A stretch of 64,000 nt of DNA from Bombyx mori (taxonomy: Eukaryota > Arthropoda > Insecta > Lepidoptera > Bombycidae): the NCBI RefSeq assembly GCF_030269925.1, contig NC_085128.1, positions 13,270,501 to 13,334,500 of the forward strand. Direction: 5' to 3'. The notes below the pieces were generated by a model. That model was not told the DNA's origin. It saw only the letters and a program-made list of their open reading frames with translations, and ran no database searches. A program made the translations under genes and the position numbers. Numbering within the stretch: the stretch's first letter is position 1; every line of letters begins with the position of its first letter. This document shows, one piece after another, positions 11,066 through 23,600 of the stretch.

Positions 11066-11424
11066 ATATTCAAGCTTATATATATATACATATACATATA
11101 TTGGAATTTATTTAAAATTTAATAAATTTTGATGCAAAACCGGCCTATCCATAGTTTCACCCATAGATAATAGATAGCTTTGTAAACATCATTTTTACGC
11201 GTATGGTCTTTTTGTCTACTCAAATTTAAATTCATGAAAATTCAAACCTAGTTGCCTCCATACTAACTATAGTAAGCTTAGGCCACTTTCGCGCTGACGG
11301 CCTCATTTATGCAAGCTTGAAAATGTCGCAAGCGAGATTCAGGCAGATATCTTGAGTTATATGATGGCTACCGCCACATACTATTTCCTTTAGGTTCACA
11401 GTTCAGAAAATGTTTATAACTTAC

Positions 11425-11588
11425 CTTCATGAACTCACTGATGTAATTTCCCATGCAGAATGTCATATCGCCGATCTCGTTGGACCCACTCCCGGCGGAA
11501 TCCTCGAAGTTGCTGTCACAACTAATCGGAGGCAGGTCATCCAGCATGTTGGTCCGTCGCGAGTCTTCGTCAGTTTCCATTATTGTAC
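11425..11588 (-). CDS. Keap1: Keap1 first coding exon
   Basis: The ATG is at 11580-11578 and the exon codes for 52 residues (METDEDSRRTN to YISEFMK) before a donor AAG|GTAAGT at 11425/11424. An acceptor (gtcgcag at 11589-11591) lies only 8 nt upstream of the ATG, so the exon starts with a short 5' UTR piece. The acidic, Ser-rich N-terminus followed by FCMGNYISEFMK and then, in the 1454-1567 exon, MMFTMRSHQMLTDV matches the known layout of insect Keap1. Intron 1454...11425 is about 9.9 kb and full of transposons. Not seen: the cysteine-bearing linker and Kelch repeats, which are outside the window. Confidence 0.85.
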
Positions 11589-11828
11589 CTGCGACAATAA
11601 AACCGTTTATTTACAGCATTACGATGCATTTTCGTTTGACGTAAATTAGCCGCTGTTTCCAAGGAATTTTTGATAAACGTCAAGTCCGTTGACATCATAA
11701 TCAGATGCTACCTTGAAACACCGGGTCGAACCGGATAAACATTTTTGTTTTTTTTTTTGTAAAAAAAAACACAGGAAATACTATCGCCGTGCCTTGTTAT
11801 AAATAAATAACTACTTTATAAACATTTT

Positions 11829-12000
11829 GGTAGCCTAAGGAAATATTCCAGCAACACTATGTAGGTAGTTGGTGAGTTTACTGGGTTCAAGTTCAGCAAG
11901 TGTGCTAACACTGGCTCTAGCAAGAACAGTGCTTCGCAGAATTACCACCGGATCGGAATCGCGAATCATTGAGAAGATCCTACTAGATACTCAGTGGGTT
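11829..12000 (-). mobile_element. Jockey-type LINE tail relic (subfamily 1)
   Basis: Reverse-oriented tail with 'gctctagcaagaacagtgct', 'accaccggatcggaatcgcg' and 'gagaagatcctactagatac', matching the other jockey tails here. No coding sequence remains. Lies in the Keap1 5' UTR intron. Confidence 0.7.
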
Positions 12001-13096
12001 ATTATTACATGCAATGTATGTAAATTCGATGAATAACGTTAAAAATGGATACATTACAATTTACAACAATTTAATATCGTCTTAGTAATCCTAGCAACTC
12101 CAGTAGATCATAAATTATCAAACGGTACCTTTCTTTAAACTGTTACCTATATGATGTCGCGATAAACCCCATTTTGGTAGCCACAAATTCATTATTACTA
12201 AAAGTTTTGCTGTTTTATGTTTTATTTGTGATGTTTCGGTAGAGTGAACTGTTGTAATTTACCACTTGAGTACATTTTAAAATTGGCGGTGTTATTTTAA
12301 TGAACAAAAAAATTTGCGTGTAATTAGTATTTAAGACGTGAACCGTACTATCTGTCTTACTATGGAACTATAAAACTATGGAGAAAATCTGTTATTCGGC
12401 TTCAATAAAAACGAATTCCACATGATCATGAGTGCTCTGCAAAGAACAACCGACTATGATGATGATGACAGTCTTACGCTTATTACTTTTTAGTTTAAGA
12501 ATGACATATTTTTTAAGTACCGATGTAGCTCACGTTATTTACATTTTATTTAAAAGCACAAAATAGGCTTCACAAAATAATGGTAAAACTAACACTTAGT
12601 TCGTCTCAAACAAAGATAACAAAATTATTTCATGTTTAATTTTACTTTTACTAATTCTACGTTTAAACTTTTGTTTCATTAGGGATTTTTTAACAAAAAT
12701 AAACATTAAGTTTATAACTTTTTCTGCAATTGAAAGATTATATATTCTGTCTGTTTCACTTCACAATTGTACATGAGCAGAGTATCAATTGAAGAGCGTC
12801 AGAGGTTATTAAATCTTAAATTCGCTAGATTGAGATCGATAAAGATATAAAACACAACCGCTTTGTAGCTTTCAATTTATTTACTTCTCGTACCATTTTT
12901 AATACTGCAATTCCCACATCGGCCAGTACAAATTGTAACGGCATCAACCTTCATCACTGTAATTTTACAAGCACTTCACTAGATCACAATTTTATCGACT
13001 TTATACACTGCATATCACAGTATTCCATTTGTTTATCTAGAACAACCGACGCAGTCGACTACGGGTAGATATCTCTCACCGACTGTCGACGCTTAC

Positions 13097-13190
13097 CTGA
13101 TTTGGCTTCGACGTGTTCGTCCCGTGGATCTTATCAAGCGACGTCACTGTTATCACACCGAATCACAAGTACCCAGTACAATATGACGTA
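13097..13190 (-). other. Keap1: Probable Keap1 5' UTR exon and promoter-proximal region
   Basis: On the minus strand a strong donor CAG|GTAAGC occurs at 13097/13096. An exon ending there would splice to the acceptor at 11589 just before the Keap1 ATG. The exon would begin near 13190, where TGACGTA (13184-13190) and then the hAT insertion lie. There is no ATG-initiated frame of note, consistent with UTR. The 5' end is a guess. The interval 12001-13096, within the UTR intron, shows no gene or repeat I can name. Confidence 0.5.
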
Positions 13191-13198
13191 TTAACGAC

Positions 13199-14395
13199 TA
13201 GGAGTGGGTAATATCGGTTTTGCCGCGTATCGAATCGTATCTATATATCGAGGATCAATATCGGATATTGAATCTATATATTTTCTGAATCTATATATTG
13301 ATGGAATACCCCAGAACAACTTGGCGTCGCTCGGTGGAGCAGGAGCTAGGGGTCTTGGGCATGACGTGGGAGGAGCTAGAACAGACTGCCCAAGACCGAT
13401 ACAAATGGAAAAATTTGATTCGAGCCCTACACCCCAGCAGAGGGTAATAGGAAAGCATGATGATGCTGATGATGATATATTGATGTATGCTAGTAGATTT
13501 TCTCGATTCATGATATTTGAGATTTGAAACGATACGCTGATATAATATCGTAGTAGATATAGATTTAAGTCAACGTTATACGGTTGGTTTTCTGATATCA
13601 ATTTATAATATGATCTTAAAGTAATAAAAATAACATGAAAATAAAAATATCAAAAAAACTTTCCTTCATGCTTTTACCAGGCTTAGGACTGGCTACATTA
13701 TTTTCAGTTTTTAGTATTTTGTGTCTTAATTTAAAATTACAAAATATACCAAAAGAGTGTAGATTTCAAAAGTTTAATACAAACACAAGAAATAAACTCA
13801 ATTATTTGGATTCAACTAAAAATAGAAAAATGTGTACTTTAAAAATCAAACACAAAAAACTTTTAAGTATTTATAAACACTTGTCCAAAAATTCTAGTTC
13901 AAGGTCAAAGCGCGTGAAATTAAATTCAACGATGCAAATAGGCTATACTGCATTCAAGTTAGGGTCGAAAGTTGAAACTTCTTTCCTTAATTGTATCCTG
14001 CTGATACGCTAAGAATAATCTACAGACATATGGACTTAAATATAAGGTTTACAATTGTATGGATAATGCCTGTTTCTGTTTCATTCATCACATGATATCG
14101 TGCGCTCACTCACTCTGGCCGATTCGATACGAACCAAACGAATATTGCTGATATTAACGAATCGGTACGATATGCCGATGCGCATCACATCGAGCAATAT
14201 CGTGTATCGGCTGATATCGAAATATAGATTTCGATTCACGAATCGGTCCGATATGGCGATGCGCATCACATCGAGCAATATCGTGTATCGGCTGATATCG
14301 ATATATAGATTTTGTGCGGGGCGATATCGGATTCAACGATATTGCTGCGATATATAGATATTGAATCTATATACGATTTATATCACCCACTCCTA
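13199..14395. mobile_element. Non-autonomous hAT-like element, 8-bp target duplication
   Basis: The ends are TAGGAGTGGGTAATAT and its near reverse complement ATATCACCCACTCCTA. TTAACGAC is duplicated exactly at 13191-13198 and 14396-14403. An 8-bp duplication with T at position 2 and A at position 7 fits the hAT superfamily (family knowledge). The interior has many ATATCG/CGATAT words, a two-unit 81-bp tandem repeat at about 14158-14320, and a LINE tail at 13312-13479. No transposase is evident; the 125-codon frame at 13635-14012 is Lys/Asn-rich and unrecognised. It lies between the divergent Keap1 and RanBP3 start regions. Confidence 0.85.
13312..13479 (+). mobile_element. LINE reverse-transcriptase C-terminal tail with GAT-rich end
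   Basis: The frame 13325-13447 reads RRSVEQELGVLGMTWEELEQ and continues to KWKNLIRALHPSRG before a stop. That is the C-terminal tail typical of a lepidopteran non-LTR RT (TW.ELE..A.DR..W..L). It ends in GAT/GCTGAT repeats. Only the last ~40 codons survive. It is nested in the hAT-like element. Confidence 0.7.
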
Positions 14396-14667
14396 TTAAC
14401 GACGGTACGCTTACTCGCATTTCAAATTTGAGCCGCGGTTAGTACGCTAGACTCTACGCGATGCACGTATCAAATTCAGAGAATACACTTTTTTTTCGTA
14501 TCAACCTTCTTAGCGTGCCATTTATGGTATTTATATGAACTAAACTAATTTAATTATGGCATTATTTTTCCGGTTTAATAATTTCCGAAGTTTCTAATGT
14601 AACTTTTTTCGTGAACGAAGGAATATGAATAAAGCACGTGTCGGTTAGTACTAGTGAATAGTTTTCA

Positions 14668-17600
14668 ATGCCAAAGTCTCGCCGAGGTGAGTGGCATTTC
14701 TTTATAAAATCCTTTATAAAATTTGGCTGCGACTGAAACGCTTACGAATTGTTCAAAAACCATACACGTGCGCTTGCAGCTGAGTAGACAACGTCGCTGC
14801 CAGGCCGCGTTTAATAGAGATGTTCCATGAATTACATCAAAAAGTTTTATTTAATTCCTAATGTTCTTGAGACCACTAAATTACAAACATAAAAAAAAAT
14901 TGATGTTGCTGTTATGTAAAAAATGTCTGTCGTGGTTTAGTTAGCAATATCTGTATAACTGATGAATATATAACTAATAATACACATAACTGATGTATAG
15001 CTCATCTGGATGATGAACGTAAGTATTAAGTTAAATAAAATATCATAAAAAGAAATTCTAATATGGAAACGGTTTGTTGTTACATGTTTTGATAAGAAAA
15101 ATGTAGATTGCGAGCCATTGAGACTACACAACAATGTAATATTTCTATAATGGGCGACAAGACAAACCACTCATAGCTCACCTTTTCTCTAGCAGTTATA
15201 ATAACCCATAGATACCATAGTGGATACTCACTTTAACTGATCTCACTTTAAATGTGTATCACGGTTTCATTGATATGACAGTTATCACAAAGTTGAGGCC
15301 AGACTATGTGTTTAAGAAAAAAATAGTATGATTTTACCTAACAATTCAGACCAGCCACACAACTTAAAGATGGAAGCTGAGGTTTTAAGTAGTGGTAGTA
15401 GTTGCTGGAATATAATATCAAGGGTTGAAAGGCTATTTCGTTTAAGCAACATTTACCTTAATATGTGACATTTTATATATTATTATCTTTGTAATTAAAA
15501 GTCCCTTTTATTTAGTATTAACATCCATCATTCAACGTTTTTAATTAAACTTTTTAGTTTGAATGGCAAATAGCTGAAGAAGTTTTTTTGTTATAAAATT
15601 TTAACCTTTAAATGACTCTACTGTGCAGTTGCAAAATTTTGCTTAAGCCAAATGGCCTTCACCCCTTAAAATCTTTATACATTTTCAGAATAATTTTCAT
15701 ATCCAAAATCTTCCAGATGTATGTATGTTTTTGTAATCTGAATGAAAACTTTATATTCAAAATGTTTACCTTACAGCAACATATTACTTGCAAATAATGA
15801 AGAATGTACCATGCTAAATGAATTTAATATACATATAGGCACTGAAGTGTTTGAGACAAATTACATATTACTCTTTGCTTTTTGTGCTTTAAAATTATTT
15901 ATTTATTTATTTATTTAAGGATTACCGACAGGGTTTACAGTAAGACATAAAATAACATTGACATGTATAGAGCAATTGATAACTGCAACTCTAATTAGAG
16001 GCAATCACAGCATGCATTACATTAATATATCAATAGAGATTTAACAATACTATTAATAATAATAAAAAATTTAAAACAAAAGAAAGACAACAAGGACAGT
16101 AATACCCGAGTACTCAGACCAAGGCTAAGGCTGAGGTTCAATAACAACTTTTTATAATTTTGTTCTTGAATATTGGAAGGGAATCACCAAATATGTCAAG
16201 GTTTTCAACTTTTCTGACTAGATTATTATAAAGGTTAGTTAGACGAGGAGTAGGTGAGTGCTTGCCTAGATTGGTTCTGCTAAAGCGGGTGCTGAAAAGA
16301 GCAACGGGGCGACGAGGTAACCTGGATGGCACCTTCAAAGAGAATTTATTGAGGATGGATTATAAATGTTAATGTCATTTTTCTGACAGCCTGGTACGTT
16401 CTTAGATTAATAATTGTATAAATAAGCTTCAGTATTTTGCCATGGTCCATTTTTAATTTCACATAACTTTGTTATGTTTAAATTTATACTTAAGTTACAC
16501 ATAATTTTTTTTAGATTAAATTTCACTTCACAGCACTCTTAAATGCTTTGTATGTTATATGGTATCCATATTTCAAGATTATCATATTTAGAATTATGTA
16601 GTCACTGTAAAATGTTTTAATAGGTAAAAAAGGAATGCGTTTTGCAAAATCAGCTGGCTTTGAAGAGTGTTGCGTATTAAAAATAAGCTAAAGTTATTTG
16701 AATAGACTAATATTTTTTTATTTATTTATTGAGATTCAAACTAACTAAATTGACACCTATCCCACTGTAAGTTGGTTTTAATATTATTTGAATTTTTCCT
16801 ATTTAAGTTTTTTCTTCCATTTATTTCATTAGGAAATTGTAAACAGAAATGAAACAAATTTTATAAGGTTTGTTTTATTGATACCATACTAAAATATAGT
16901 CCAAAATTTATTAAAAAAAACTTGCAAAGTTGCTATTTACTTTCATTTGTGTAATTTTATTTTCATAGTTTTTAGGTTGGAAATCATGCTGGGCAAGAAA
17001 CTTCTTTTTATATTTTAGTCTTTAACGTACTATATGTTTTATCTACACTGAAAATTAAACGTGATGAAACAAAATCAAATGTGATTTTCATTTCAAATAT
17101 TTAAAAACAAAAAAAAGATTTACCTTTATTTACTATTTGAAGTCGCCTTTATGCAAGCCCAATGTATATTCGTTTCCGAAAGAAACAACCAATTATCTAC
17201 ATAGAAATCGAAGTTTGTAAACTTCAACTCTCATAAAACTATTAATTTTACTAAAACACATTTGTATGATTAGTGTGTTGTAATTGTAAATAATACGTGA
17301 TCTGATAACACTATACGTAAGTTATTTTTATTGGAATGTAATAATAATATTTTACGTTGGTAACTACATAAACTAATGGCTTTTGTTTAAATGACAAATG
17401 TAAAATGTGGTAGGTTTTCACAAACAAAATTTCGATTCCAGAGGCAACTGCTGATAGTAGGTACACAAATAATGACAATGTCGTTTGTTTGAAATTTGAA
17501 TCGCTGATTGGACAAACAAAGGGAAGTAAGCCCAGACACCTAACTCTTGCAAAAAAGGTCGAAGACATTTTAAGTTGTGATAAAAATGTACAAATTACTA

Positions 17601-20600
17601 CAAATTAAATCAAATTTGGAAAGAATATATTAATTATGAATTGATATGGATTTAAAAGAGGTGAAACGAGACAAAATCGCATGTTAGACGCGTTGAAGTG
17701 AAATAGCCGTAAAAGAATAGAAGAATTATAGAAGGTAAAATAGTGGGGATTCTAAGAGTCCAGTTAACTATTTGAAGAACCTGAGAAATTACATCCTGCG
17801 CTTAGTTTCACAATGCCAACCTTGAGTTCTTTCAAAAATGCTAAACGATTAATAAGCTGCCACAACACCACAACAAAGGTTTGGTTGTGCTTTTCGATTT
17901 TAAGCGTCGGATTTACAGAAAATATCATGTCTGAAAATTGCGGTAAAACATGGTAAATTTACTTATACTCGCTCTCGTTAATATCACTATGTTATGCATT
18001 CTTAGCTCTAATTTGTCTGCCATAGTTGATTCTCACCCGTGACTCTATCAGACCTATTATATATTAATAAAGAGTATGTGTTGTATTTTTAATTAACGTT
18101 GTTTTTTTATTGCTTAGTGAGTGGACGAACTCACAGCCCACCTGGTGTTAAGTGGTTACTGGAACCCATAGACATCTACAACGTAAATGCGCCACCCACC
18201 TTGAGATATAAGTTCTAAGGTCTCAGTATAGTTACAACGGCTGCCTTACCCTTCAAACCGAAACACATTACTGCTTCACGGCAGAAATAGGCAGGGTGGT
18301 GGTACCTACCCGCGCGGACTCACAAGAGGTCCTGCCACCAGTAATTACGCAAACGTATAATTTTGTGGGTTTGATTTTTATTACACAATGTTATTCCTTC
18401 ACCGTGGTATTCAATCGTGAACATTTGTTGAGTACGTATTTCAATAGAAAAATTGGTACCCGCCTACTGCGGAATTCGAACACCGGTGATACTGAAACTG
18501 CTAATTTTACGGTCTGAGTAGTCAATTAATGTATTTTAAGTCGATGGGGAACTGCCTTATCTGTGAAAATATTGAAACTGGTGGGCAGTTGCACTCGGGT
18601 TCCTAAATATTAGACGTATTAAGTATGACTTGGGCAACAACTATGTTATCAACTGCCTTTGCCGATTAATTATCAAAAATATAAATGGCCGCACTAATCT
18701 GTGCAAAGAGCAGTTTTAAAAAATAAAAACAGTTCTGCGTTTTGGTAACTAGCAACTCAAAAAGTGAGAAAAAAAATGAAAAAATCGACAATGGAAGACG
18801 CAAAGCAAGGTACAAAATTAAATTTTATTTTGTGAATAGTGACACAATTGCAAAGAAACATAACGCACAACTTTATTAAAATTCATACAGCCCATAATAG
18901 TTCTAATAAAATTCAATGACTTACCGTATTCTAGTTACCTTAACAGGATGCTCTAGTAAGCCCTCATGCTTCATCGCCAACGTAATATTTATTACATAGT
19001 GCCGACGGCGAAAACTAGTCATTTCTCGCAGTAAAGACCCTTCTTTATACACTGTAAGATTTGAACAACGCTTTGTGAACAATGAAATATTGATCTTCTC
19101 TTTTTCACATGTTCAAATACGCTATCTAACATCGTCAACAAGTTTTGCACTACTTTATGATGTGAACTTGATTCGCTTTTACTAAAATAGTAGTGGTTTA
19201 ATAAACTAGAATACGTTAATAAATAAATAACCCTATATTTCTGATCTAGTAAGATGCAATAATGTTAAAACAAACAATGTAAACTGGAAGAGATTTAGGT
19301 ACATGATCACTGTGTTGGCCATTCACAATCTTAAGTCAAGTTGTGGTTGTTTTGAAACTAGATTTTTTCAACTATTTATTGATTTCGATAAAGCCATCAA
19401 AATTATTCAATCTTTAAATCATTCACACTTGTTTAAGTAGACTTTAATTGTGTATATATGCAAACTATAGTAAGGACAGTTGTAGTCTAGAGAGAAAATT
19501 AGATTACCTGTCAACATTTAGTTGATTCTCCAAATATTCTGGAACTTCTCAAGTTTTTGCCTCATTTTCATATTCTTTTTTTATTTTATTATTTATTGCC
19601 TGGATATGTGGTTGAGCTCACAGCCCACCTGGTGTTAAGTGGTTACTGGAACCCATAGACATCTACAACGTGAATGCGCCACACACCTTGAGGTATAAGT
19701 TCTAAGGTCTCAGTATAGTTACAACGGCTGCCCCACCCTTCAAACCGAAACGCATTACTGCTTCACGGCAAAAATAGGCGAGACGGTGGTACCTACCCGT
19801 GCGGACTCACAAGAGGTCCTACCACCAGTAATTGCGCAAATTATAATTTTGCGGGTTTGATTTTTATTACACGATGTTATTCCTTCACTGTGGAAGTCAA
19901 TCGTAAACAATTGTCAAGTACGTATTTCATTAGAAAAATTGGTACCCGCCTGCGGGATTCGAACACCGTTGCATCGCTATATACGAATGCACTGGACGTC
20001 TTATCCTTTAGGCCACTACGACTTTATCCAAAACTTTATTCAAAACAATGGTATTATAAGATCTTAATTTTTTTAGAAAAAACCCCAGGAGATATGTGCA
20101 ATGGAACATCACAAACCAGAATGGTATTGGCCAAGCCTCGCTTAGGAGGATTTGGATCACCTAGTTTTAGTTCCACTTCGAATAAAACAAATAATCCTTT
20201 TGGTAAGATTTATATAAAAATGGACACTTGTGATATTTTCGACTGGCTGCAATTAATTATTATTTTGTTGGGCATGTCTTTCGGACATAATTTCTTGTAA
20301 ATTTTTTATAGTTGAGTAGATAATGTTTAACTTAATAATTTTTAACTCTCGTTAGTTTTCCTGTTGTCTGTTTATTACTTGTATTTATTAATTTTAAACT
20401 AACCTATAACTAACTTACACTTACCTTTATAAAATTTATACCCAACTTAATAATTTATTCAAATTAAAATCAAACATGGCTAGAGCCATTTCAACCAAAT
20501 TTTGTTTTTGTTTTGATTAATGCCAATATTTTCTTAGGTTCAGTGCTACGCCCTCCACAATTGAAAGCGACAACTAATCCATTCCTTAAACCAAACCCAA

Positions 20601-23600
20601 TTGAAGAATCAGGAAAGGAGAAAGACAAAGAAGCTTCTGAAAACAGACTCAATGAATCCAAAGAGAATATCGAGGTGCCACAGTTTGTGCCTTTAGGTGG
20701 AGCAAATGTGGCTTCTCGCAATGTAAATGCGGTGCCAGCAACCAACAGCCCAGCCGCACCTAGTTTTGTGTTTGGTCAAAATCTTAGTGAAAGGGTAGTT
20801 ATTAAAGAAAATGGGAATAATGGTGAAGCCTCCGCGACAGAACATAGCTCTTCAAATGGGACAACTGAATTACTTTTCACAAATGCTGCAGCTTCAGTTA
20901 AAGAAAATAATCAGGTGTGGTTCCTTTTCATTTGTGAATAGAGTATAATGGAGTTTTGTGATTTTGATCTTAGAAAGTAGTTTGATTTTATTGGCATCAG
21001 GGCTAGCAAGAGCAGTTAACAGCCCTTAGACATTATGAAGTAATAGAAAAATATATCCATATTGTTGTTGGTTATCATACTCTTCAATTTGATGCATAAC
21101 TGTAACAATGTAGAACAACAAGGGCAGTGGTATTGTTACTTTTAATCATGATGCATGCATTTTTTTTTTACTGCATAAATGGGTGGACGAGCTCACAGCC
21201 ACTACCTGGTGTAAAGCGGCTACTGGAGCTCATAAACATCTACAACGTAAATGTCGCCACTCACCTTGAGTTATGAGTTCTAAGGTCTCAGTATAGGTAA
21301 ATTTAGTCATGATAATGATTCATAAATTGTACATATTTATTTTAACTGAATATTGTTCCTTTATTGTTATAAATATTTGTGAAGACAACCTGGGTACATA
21401 ATGATCCGGACTGTAGCTTAAGTCATTGATTCTTTTCTTTTAAAAAATGCCTTAGATAGCTGCAACATTGGAACTGTCAAAACATATTCTTAACTTTTTG
21501 ACTACAGCTATCATGAATAGATGACGGAATGCCAGTTTAATAAAGTTTTATTTTATTTGTTAAAATATAATATTTGATTGTTTAGAAAAACACATAAAAT
21601 TTATGAATAGTAGCAAATGGGTTACAATACTATTAGTATTGTAAAGTAAACATTTCAAGATAAAAATATTATGTAATACATTTAGAAATGTATTTTTCAG
21701 GAATCTGAGTCTAGTAGAGCTGAAACAAGTAATCGTGATGCCTTAGTAGCAGCTGCTGCAGAATACGAAAGATCACATGCACGACCTCTGCCGCCTACTA
21801 CAAACTGTACAATCACTGGGGAAGAGGACGAAACAAATGTTTTACAGGTTTTAAAACTACTTAATAATAAATTACAGTTTTTATTTATTTATTGATGCAT
21901 TAGTTTACACAGTCTTGTGCATATTGAATACCCTGTGTTCCGTGCTGGATGTCTTGTTGTTCTCTTCAATGAAACGATTTGGCTCTTATTTACAGGCTTA
22001 TTAAAAGATAAAAACTGAAGAACAAATAATCATGAAGTGCAATATAGTGTACTAGAAAATGTAATAGTTAAAGATGTATATGCATTCGTGATCGCTCCAT
22101 GAAGTGAAGCTCGGTGGTGGGCGAGAATAAAAATTTGTTTGGAGAGGGATTTAGAGATCCTTAACACCCTGTATTATCATTGAAATGTTTTATAAACAAT
22201 GCTTAGAGAATGTATTGCAAGATGAAGCGTGACTTGAAATAATCCAAATTTTACTAAGACATAAAAATAAAAAGACCTGTTAATAATTTTTTTTATTGTC
22301 CTTGTAGACAGACGAGCATACGGCCCACCTGATGGTGAGTGGTTACCGTCGCCCATGGACTTCAGCAATGCCAGGGGGAGAGCCAAGCCGCTGCCTACCA
22401 TTAAACCTTACCTTAAATCAGTTAAGGTTTTTTATTTATTTATTGCTTAGATGGCTGAATGAGCTCACAGCCCACCTGGTGTTAAGTGATTACTGGAGCC
22501 CATAGACATTTACAACGTAAATGCGCCACCTACCTTGAGATATAAGTTCTAAGCTCTCAGTATAGTTACAACGGCTGTCCCACCCTTCGAACCGAAACGC
22601 ATTACTGCTTCACGGCAGAAATAGGCCAGGCGGTGGTACCTACCCGTCCCGACTCACAAAAGGTCCTACCACCAGTTAAGGTTTTACTCTATTAACGTTT
22701 TAGTTGTAGTTTATGGTCCAGTAAGAACGAATTCTAAAGGTTGTTGTACATTATCAGATCTCATGTCGGTTGTTCGCGTGGGAGGCGGGCAGCTGGCGGG
22801 AGCGCGGGCGCGGCGTGCTGCGGCTCAACGAGTGCGGCGGCGGCGGGGCGGGGGCGGCGGGGGGCGGGGGCGCGCGGCTCGTGGTGCGCGTGGCGGGCTC
22901 GCTGCGGGTCGTGCTCAACACCAAGCTGTGGCCCGACATGCTGGCCGACCAGGCCGGACCCAAGTCGCTGCGCATCACCGCGCTCGACGCACAACAGCAG
23001 ATCAAACTGTTCCTCATTATGGTAATGCACTCCTTATTGTACTTTTATGACTTCTAAATCACAGACCCAAAGTTTTTGAGATGAATAGATTACCTTCGTT
23101 ACTTAAGGTAGTTTATAGAAGATGAATGTGTCTTCTATACTAATATAATAAAGGTGAAGAGTTTGTTTGTTTGAATCTCAGGAACTACTGGTCCGATTTG
23201 AAAAATTCTTTCAGTGTTAGATGGCCCATTTATTGAGGAAGGTTATAGGCTGTATAACATCACGGTAAGACCAATACAAGTGGAGCACCAATAAAGAATG
23301 TTTCAAAATCGCTCCTTGACATTCTATTTCACTTTCTGTGTAAATGAAGTGGGAGTAAAATTTAACGTTATGCCAAGGTAATTGTTCCACGCGGACGGAG
23401 TCGCGGGCAAATGCTATTTATTTATTTATTTATTTACATAAGTACTGCCACATCACAAACATCTAACATTGAAAATAAATTTAAACTAATTTATGGCCTG
23501 ATGCATGTGACAACAATGGCGTACATAGCATTGGACAATGTCGTACATGGCATTGGACATCTATCATTCATAAATGACGTATTATTTGCGAAGAATCATC

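Noticed and set aside
13635..14012. 125-codon frame inside the hAT-like element
   Set aside because: Low-complexity Lys/Asn-rich text with no transposase motif; likely chance in AT-rich DNA.
14081..14357. Arg/Ile-rich frames on both strands
   Set aside because: Translations of the repeated ATATCG words and the 81-bp tandem unit.
17311..17568. 85-codon minus-strand frame
   Set aside because: Hydrophobic AT-rich translation inside RanBP3 intron 1 without recognisable motif.
19857..20300. 147-codon plus-strand frame as an independent gene
   Set aside because: It is a SINE plus intron plus RanBP3 exon 2; only 20077-20202 is supported as coding.
22741..23057. Overlapping Arg/Ala/Gly-rich frames on both strands
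   Set aside because: Alternate-frame products of the GC-rich RanBP3 exon 5; only the LFAWE...LFLIM frame matches a family.
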